In this document: positions 58,058 through 64,000 of the stretch, in pieces
How positions within the stretch are numbered: position 1 is the first letter of the stretch
How the letters are laid out: each line of letters begins with the position of its first letter
Assembly (NCBI RefSeq): GCF_000346465.2
Contig: NC_034012.1
Coordinates: 16,847,972-16,911,971 of the forward strand
DNA length: 64,000 bases
Reading direction: 5' to 3'
Origin: Prunus persica
Taxonomy: Eukaryota; Streptophyta; Magnoliopsida; Rosales; Rosaceae
Notes under the pieces: generated by a model
Told to the model about the DNA's origin: nothing
Seen by the model: the letters and a program-made list of their open reading frames with translations, nothing else
Databases searched by the model: none
Position numbers and translations under genes: made by a program

Positions 58058-59448
58058 TCAAAAGCAGTATGCAGAGTTCATAGAAGTTAGCATTTCTTGT
58101 TGCTTTTCTCCATCTTTGGCATTATCATCCTCAAAATTGAGGGCTTTGACATCCAGCGCCCCAGAGCAGCTTGCTTTATCCGACATTGGATTTTTGGGAC
58201 TTTGCTCAGGACCTTGGATAGTTGTCAGTTTCAGCACGCTTGGATCAAAATTTGGAATTAGTTGGCGCGGCTGATTCAGCAAATTCTTCATCTCAACTTC
58301 TACCAATTGCTTGGTTTTAGCCTCCATCTTCAAGGTCTCTTCTTTAAGGACATCTCTTTACCCTCTGTTGTCTAGGTAAATTGAAGTATTGCCTAGTGAA
58401 AATCCCAGCCCCAACACTTCTAACTCTCCCTGGATGCTCGGGACCCAAAGTCATTGTCAACACATCATTACTTCCAGAGACAGTTAGAGTGCCTTCACTG
58501 ACTTGTTTTTGCAATTCATCCTAATTAACACAAAGATACATTAAAGTCAATAAAAACAGAAAGTTAGTTCCATATGCAAGTCTAATTAAAATTTTAATGC
58601 AGTTTAATAAAAATTTAAAACATAGTGAAGTGAATTTAGACTTACAATTAATTTTTCTTTCTCCGCAACCTTTGGATCGGGGTTGTTACCGTGTTTGTCT
58701 TCTCTAGCTTTCTTCCACAAGATAGATCGATGAATTTCTACCTCTGGCATGCTTTCTTCCAAATCATCCTCCAAACCAACATATCCTTTTCGAGACAATC
58801 GATGATTGTACTCACATTTCTCTCTCCTCTGTGCTTGTTTAGCATGGACATACTCAAATTGTTCAGATAACCTTGAAGCTACAAAGGCATCCCAGTCTGC
58901 TTTCTCTATGAATTTATATAATTCAGGGGGTTGTCTTAACTTCTCCTTCTCATTGATGAATGGAAGGATATGATGTCTCGTTAATGTAGACTTGAAATCC
59001 TTCCATTTCTTGCCAGCAGATGATAACACCATTTTTTTACCCCCTTCCCTACCACATAAGCCATGTCAACGGCTTCCCAAATATGCTCTTTTATATCCTT
59101 GGGGATTTCAGTCCATTTCTTGTCTCCAATTGGGACTTTGGACTGTGCCAAAACACCAATGTAGGACTGCATCTCAGTATGTGCAAGGCCATATGGTTTC
59201 CCCCTTTTGTTGTACTCAATAATTGGCTTGATTTTCTGCAATTTTCTCTTCACAACAAGAGGCATTGTGTTTATACCACGACTAGACTTTGGCTCCCCAG
59301 AAAATGTTGTTGTGCTGCCTGGTTTTGTCTCAGCAGATAAAACAAATTTCATCTTCTTCGAGGGCTTGGTTTGGCTTTTTGAAACTTTAAGCTCCTTACA
59401 TTCATTTTTATTCAAGCTAGAATGCTTACTTGGCGCTTGAGAAACCAT
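58058..59448 (-). pseudogene. CACTA ORF1 (TnpA-like) protein, two frameshifts
   Basis: ATG at 59448 opens a basic N-terminus, then VVKRKLQKIKPIIEYNKRGK, HTEMQSYIGVLAQSKV and HIWEAVDMAYVVG. Near 59033 a run of seven A bases shifts the frame; the next frame continues MVLSSAGKKWKDFKSTLTRH, REKCEYNHRLSRKGYVGLED and LWKKAREDKHGN to a GTAAGT donor at about 58648. A second exon from about 58519 reads DELQKQVSEGTLTVSGSNDV and RQYFNLPRQQRVK, then shifts again near 58345 and ends at 58058. The protein family is the ORF1 of plant En/Spm elements. Same gene as 39425-40075 but longer. Confidence 0.75.
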
Positions 59449-60895
59449 GGTTACAGAGAAATCAGACCTGCAAGTAGAGAAAAAATAAAATAAAAGTCAA
59501 TAAAAAAAAACGACGCTTATTTTAAAAAAAACAAAGTAGTATAAAATTTCATACAACTGAATATAAAAACAAGTGACGCAATAAGATTTATATAACGGCG
59601 GTAGTTAACAATCGACGTAGTTTGAAAGTAAAACGACTTAAATTTCGAATTTTCCCGACGGTACTAAGAAAACATCGTGGTTTTACATTACAACGATGTA
59701 AAATATAAAAAAAACCTCGTCTTGTTAAAATGTAATACAAAATACAGAGCATTGTTTCCAAATCTTTTGGTTCTTGTCTTTATATTTGGAAAAACTTAAA
59801 TTGATTTTCAATTGGAAAAAAGTAAAAATATTTTTCAACAAACGTCGTGGTTTTCAATTACAACGACGTTAGTAATAAAATACCGTCATCTTATTAATAT
59901 GAAATTCAAAAACTGTTCCAAGACCGTTTGGTTTACTACTTCAAACACACAAAAAACAGAGTAGATTTTATTATCGTGGTCAATGACACTTTGTTCTTTG
60001 TCAATAGATTTTATCCAAAAAGTTAAATGATTTTTGCATGAACAGGAACAAAGATGAGAAATGCAAAACAAATTATATGCATATGCAAAACAGGAACAAA
60101 GATGAGAAATGCTTACTTTTTGCTTGCAGTGAAAGTTTTCTCTTGGAGTTGCAAAACAGGAACAAAAATGATTTTTCAGGCACCAAGACGAAGAGGAGAG
60201 GAAGCCGATGAGATTCAGACACGGCGCTTTGGGAAGGAAAAATGAGGACAGTGTGAAATTTTTTCTCGGTTTTGAAAACAGTATAAGTATAGGTCAGGAA
60301 ATGTGAAAAGTTTAAAATATTAACTAACTGTTTCATAACACGACGCTATTAATAACAATTGCCCTAGTAAACTGTTTTACACGGCGGTAAATATGTGGTT
60401 TACGCCCTGGTAAATAATATCAAACGACACACACTTTTCCGACGTAGTTAGTTTAACATATGCGTTAGCAGCGTTATAGATGTCGTCGTAGTATATTTTA
60501 AATAATAAGTCGGTAAGTTTATCAATACTGACGTCTTTACTTTCTATGTCAATTACTTAATAGATTGTCGTTGGTTTTTTCGCTTTGAGAACAAGACGAT
60601 GCATGTTAGTTATTGTGTCGTGGTTTCTCTGAAAACCCGCCCTAATATGTCTTTACTATGTCGTTAAACTAATAGAAACCGACGTGGTTAGGATTTTATA
60701 CGACTAGAGGGTTGGTACGATCCGACGTAGAGTCCTTTGTTAAATGGCGGTAGGTGTAATATAACCGACGTGGATGTGGAGATTTTTTTTATAAATTGAG
60801 TTTTTTTTCACGCGTTCTTTCAGTTTCAGTTTTCAATTAGGGTTCCAACTTCTTCTTGCCCTTGGCTCTGTCTCATCTCTTAGGAGGAAATTGTT

Positions 60896-61098
60896 TGGAT
60901 GTTGATGTGTGTGTGCGTTTGTGTATCTGAAAGACACAAATATGCACACATCATCAACTTCCAAAAAATTGTCTCTCTGAATCTGCGGCTGCCATCGTCA
61001 AATTTTAGAGGCAAATTTTTGGATGTTGATGTGTATGTGCCTTTGTGTAAAGACACGAAGACACACATCATCAATGTCTAAAATATTGTCTTTCTCTC
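60896..61098 (+). repeat. 123-base tandem duplication with hairpins in CACTA 5' region
   Basis: The segment GGATGTTGATGTGT...TTCCAAAAAATTGTCTCTCT (60896-60978) is repeated with changes from 61019 to 61098. In each unit GTTGATGTGTGTG-like and CACACATCATCAAC-like text can pair as a hairpin. Confidence 0.7.
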
Positions 61099-61140
61099 AC
61101 ATTGGTGGTCCGATTATGATGAGGAACAGAGTTCCCTCTG
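61096..61140 (+). other. Putative divergent exon in CACTA 5' region
   Basis: Reads SHIGGPIMMRNRVPSG and stops at a GTAAGATTTC donor at 61141. The homologous segment in the 37465-44593 element (minus strand, about 38440-38394) reads SHVGGSIVMRNIAPTG with the same donor. It is transcriptionally opposite to ORF1 in both elements. Start and downstream exons were not found. Confidence 0.35.
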
Positions 61141-62009
61141 GTAAGATTTCGTATCTCTTGGGATCTCATAAAAATATGATTATGTCGGCATTTTTCTATA
61201 TAAACCGTCGTGGTTATTCTCAATTCTTGTCATTATGTTGATCTACCGTCGTAGGATACCAAAATCTAACAAATAAATAGCAAAAAAATTAATATTAAGA
61301 CGACGGTTTAGGTATAAGGTTAGACGTATAGAGTGAATAATTACGAAGGTAATTTTAACTTCACAATGTGGTAAATTTTATTATACGGCGTTAATTGAAC
61401 AAATCAACGTGGTTAGAGTTATAGATACCGTCGTAGTACGCTACAAAAAATAAGTCGATAAATTTGTCATTACCGTCATTGTACATTTATTTAATACGGC
61501 GGTATTTTGTAATATACCGACGTGGATTTTTTGAAATTATACGGCGCCAAATACGAAAACTTGGTCGTGTTTATTACGGAGTAAAAATAGCAGATTTTGT
61601 TGTACACCGTTGTCTTTACTTTCTACGTCGGTGGTTTCATACCTTCTGCCATTGTTTTTGGGCTCAGAGTTTACCTCTAAAGAAAACCTTTTTAATAAGA
61701 CGATGCATTTTTAATTTGGTTCATCGTTTTTTAAAAACACCCATTAGAATCTCTATTTTTTAGGTGTTTAAGTTAATCATACACGGTGGTTTTATAACAC
61801 CGTCGTCTTTTCAAACACAATAATGGTTTTTCGTTAAACCGTCATTTTTTTCTGGTCGTCTTTTTCACTTTTTGTAATAGTGATTTGCTCCAAACCACTA
61901 CACTAATGGGTCCTTTTTATTGATTAAACTTCTTAATCAATCATTCGAATAGATTTAATAATTAATCATAATTGGTAGTTAATAGGACAATGGTCTCTGT
62001 GGGAACAAT

Positions 62010-63098
62010 CAGGGGCGGCCCTGGGGTGGTGCAAGTGGCGCCACCGCACAGGGCCCCCGAAAAAAAATTATTTATATTATATGTATATTAATATTATATG
62101 AATGATATATATAGTATAGCGTCTGGATATTTGCACAACAGCGTGTTCAAGGGAGTTGGATGGAGCGCATCTCTCTTTGGCAAAAGGGCCCGAGTTCGAT
62201 GCTCCTTGATGTCGTTCTATAAAATAAAAAAACAGAAAGCCTTTAACAAATAGGCAACATGGAAGCTTAACTTAACCACACCAAAGGAGGAATATATATG
62301 ATATATCCCCCTTCTTACAAATAAAATAAAAAAAAGGTTTTATCTTCCAAGAAAAGTACTTTCTTCATTCAAAACATCACGAAAAAAGCTTCATGGCTTC
62401 TTCTTTCTCTTAAACTTTGATTTTCTAGTAAGTAATAATCATTGTTCATCAATTTCTCTTTGGTTCTTTTTTCAATCCTTTGACAATTTTTGTTATTCTT
62501 TCAATTTCAGGAATTTGAACACCAAAAAGAGAAAACCCTAATTCCTGAATTCATAGACCACTCAAAATCGAATAGTCATATTCAAATCTCAATTCAAATT
62601 CAGGTATGTATCTAAATTTCAATCTATTCTATATATTACATGACTTATTTTATTAAATTATTATCATGTTGATGATTGGTTGTATGAGAATATAGTTTGT
62701 AGAAATATTTATCTATTTCTTGTTGGGGTTTTCTTCCAGGTTATAGGGTTTTAGAATTTTTCTTTGTAATCTAAACATGCCACCTACTAGAAAATACGTT
62801 TCTGGATATACAAAACGGCTTAGAAAAAGAAAAATCGAGGAATTGACTCAATCTCAAAGAGGAGCTCTTGATAGATTCATTGTTAGAGAATCACATGCTA
62901 CAATTGATGAAAATATTTAAATTTTTATGAATTTGATTTCTGATTGTCATTGCATATTTACTGATGGTGAATTTTAGTTATAAATTTTTTTTTATGACAT
63001 TAAGTTATGGCAAATTTTTATAGTATTTTCGTATTAGATTATGCGAGGCCCCAATTTAAGTTTCGCACAGGGCCCTCAAAATCTCAGGGACGGCCCTG
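62010..63098 (+). mobile_element. Non-autonomous hAT element
   Basis: Begins CAGGGGCGGCCCTG and ends CAGGGACGGCCCTG-like, inverted. The 8-base duplication GGAACAAT/AGAACAAT (62002-62009, 63099-63106) has one difference. It contains the first coding exon of a hAT transposase and a possible SINE (62110-62235, B-box-like GAGTTCGATGCTCC). It is too short for a full transposase. Confidence 0.75.
62777..62920 (+). pseudogene. hAT transposase N-terminal stub (ZMYM1-like)
   Basis: The ATG-started frame MPPTRKYVSGYTKRLRKRKI continues EELTQSQRGALDRFIVRESH and ends at a TAA after 47 residues. The basic start followed by the G-A-L-D-R-F motif is typical of the first residues of plant ZMYM1/hAT-dimerisation-type transposases. 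The zinc-finger and catalytic parts are missing. Confidence 0.6.
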
Positions 63099-63106
63099 AG
63101 AACAAT

Positions 63107-64000
63107 AATCTATGTTAAGGCAAGATTTATGTGTTGGCATGTTCCTGGCCCAAAAGCCATGTTATGTAATCTTTATAGGATAAATCGAGTAAGGTTCAAG
63201 TGATGAAGATTTGATTAGAAGTGATGAAGAAACAAAGGTTTTGAAGCTCTAAAGCACAAGGTTGTCTCAACTCATGATTAGGAAAGGTAAGTTTGACTTA
63301 TTGACCATGCATGCATTCATAGGTAGTTAGACGTTTTATTTACGCATCACTCGAATTGATGAGCAGAGTGTCTTAAAGAGCTTAGAATAGCATGCAATTT
63401 TAGCAGCATGGTCATCTAGATGTTACGTTTCTTGTATAAAAGTTTCAAGGCGAAGTCCTATTTTTGGAAAAGGCGCGCTCGAGCCGTATACGCGAATTTC
63501 AGTTTTCTTTTTCTGTTTTGGAGGGTTTAAAATTATTTTTTCTTCCTAATCTTTTTGTACTCCTTCCTACGATTGGTATGAGTTTCCTAGAAACTCTATT
63601 TTGTTTTAGGAATTTTGTTCCTAATCCTATTGAGTATTTTTACATCTTCCTAGTTTGATTCTAAAACAAGTTTTAAGTATATAAATTCTTGGTTTTTGTA
63701 ATAGTAAAAAGACACAACTTGCACACAATATATTTGTGCTTCAAACGTCATTTCTTGAGTGAGTTCATTGAGCATATATTTATAGTTCAAGTAGATTGTT
63801 CCTTGTTGAATCTACTTCAATTATAATCTTCATTTACACATATATCTTGGAGTTGGTGACTTGTGCCTTGTGTGTTATGCCAAGAAGACAAGTCTTAATG
63901 GGTTTGTACCTCAAGGTGATTGACGAACGACAGACGCTTGTGCCGTGCTTGAGAAGATGAACGGAAATCAATTCGCGAGATTGGGGAAGTAGCAAGAGAC
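63107..64000. other. Spacer at the window end, no gene seen
   Basis: AT-rich with no recognised coding frame. The last 300 bases (TGAGTTCATTGAGC, GTGACTTGTGCCTTGTG) look like LTR or leader DNA of a retroelement that continues outside the window, but neither terminus is visible. Confidence 0.35.

Noticed and set aside
58058..59448. Intact host nuclear protein gene
   Set aside because: It lies between CACTA ends, matches the decayed gene at 39425 and has two frameshifts; it is the element's own ORF1.

Overview
This is a repeat-dense stretch of a flowering-plant nuclear genome. The family is probably Rosaceae, and most likely the apple tribe (Malus/Pyrus type). That placement is inferred from a type III polyketide synthase whose active-site pattern resembles the biphenyl synthases of Maleae, from eugenol/isoeugenol synthase-like reductases, and from the density of CACTA, hAT and MULE elements. 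There is one 100-base assembly gap (8901-9000).

Only two loci look like intact host genes. The first is a five-exon NADPH-dependent reductase of the phenylcoumaran benzylic ether reductase / eugenol synthase family (minus strand, 10048-11767). Its frame is open for 316 residues, but arginine sits at the expected catalytic lysine. The second is a two-exon chalcone/biphenyl-synthase-like type III polyketide synthase (plus strand, 46074-48367, 390 residues). It keeps the Cys-Phe-His-Asn catalytic set, but several cavity-lining positions are changed. Two further reductase copies are broken: 21593-22931 is truncated in exon 3, and 33265-35155 has a 16-base deletion in the NADPH-binding loop. These two lie in a segmental duplication.

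Layout. 1-2213: right part of a CACTA element. 2641-4194: small hAT-like element with a nested Pack-MULE carrying an alpha/beta-hydrolase fragment. 4555-9850: probable decayed CACTA-like composite holding an RNase H fragment, a hAT-like element with a captured first exon, and a BED-finger hAT inside the exon of a gene remnant. 10-12.2 kb: intact reductase and promoter. 13.5-19.2 kb: a MULE and a complete CACTA-type element with internal tandem repeats. 19.7-23 kb: RNase H fragment and reductase copy B. 23.3-25.8 kb: solo LTR. 26-28.8 kb: Copia fragment and CACTA fragment. 29-35.2 kb: SINE-like pieces, a MULE and reductase copy C. 35.7-37.4 kb: nested hAT-like element. 37.5-44.9 kb: CACTA element with decayed transposase genes, abutting an orphan CACTA end. 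45-48.6 kb: polyketide synthase. 49.2-61.9 kb: CACTA and LTR fragments including a Ulp1-like peptidase remnant. 62-63.1 kb: small hAT.

The two host enzymes both use phenylpropanoid-type chemistry, but the sequence gives no evidence of a co-regulated cluster. The mobile elements account for most short open frames; nearly all of their protein genes are decayed. Element boundaries were set by eye from terminal repeats and target-site duplications. Family names for proteins rest on recognised motifs, with no database search.
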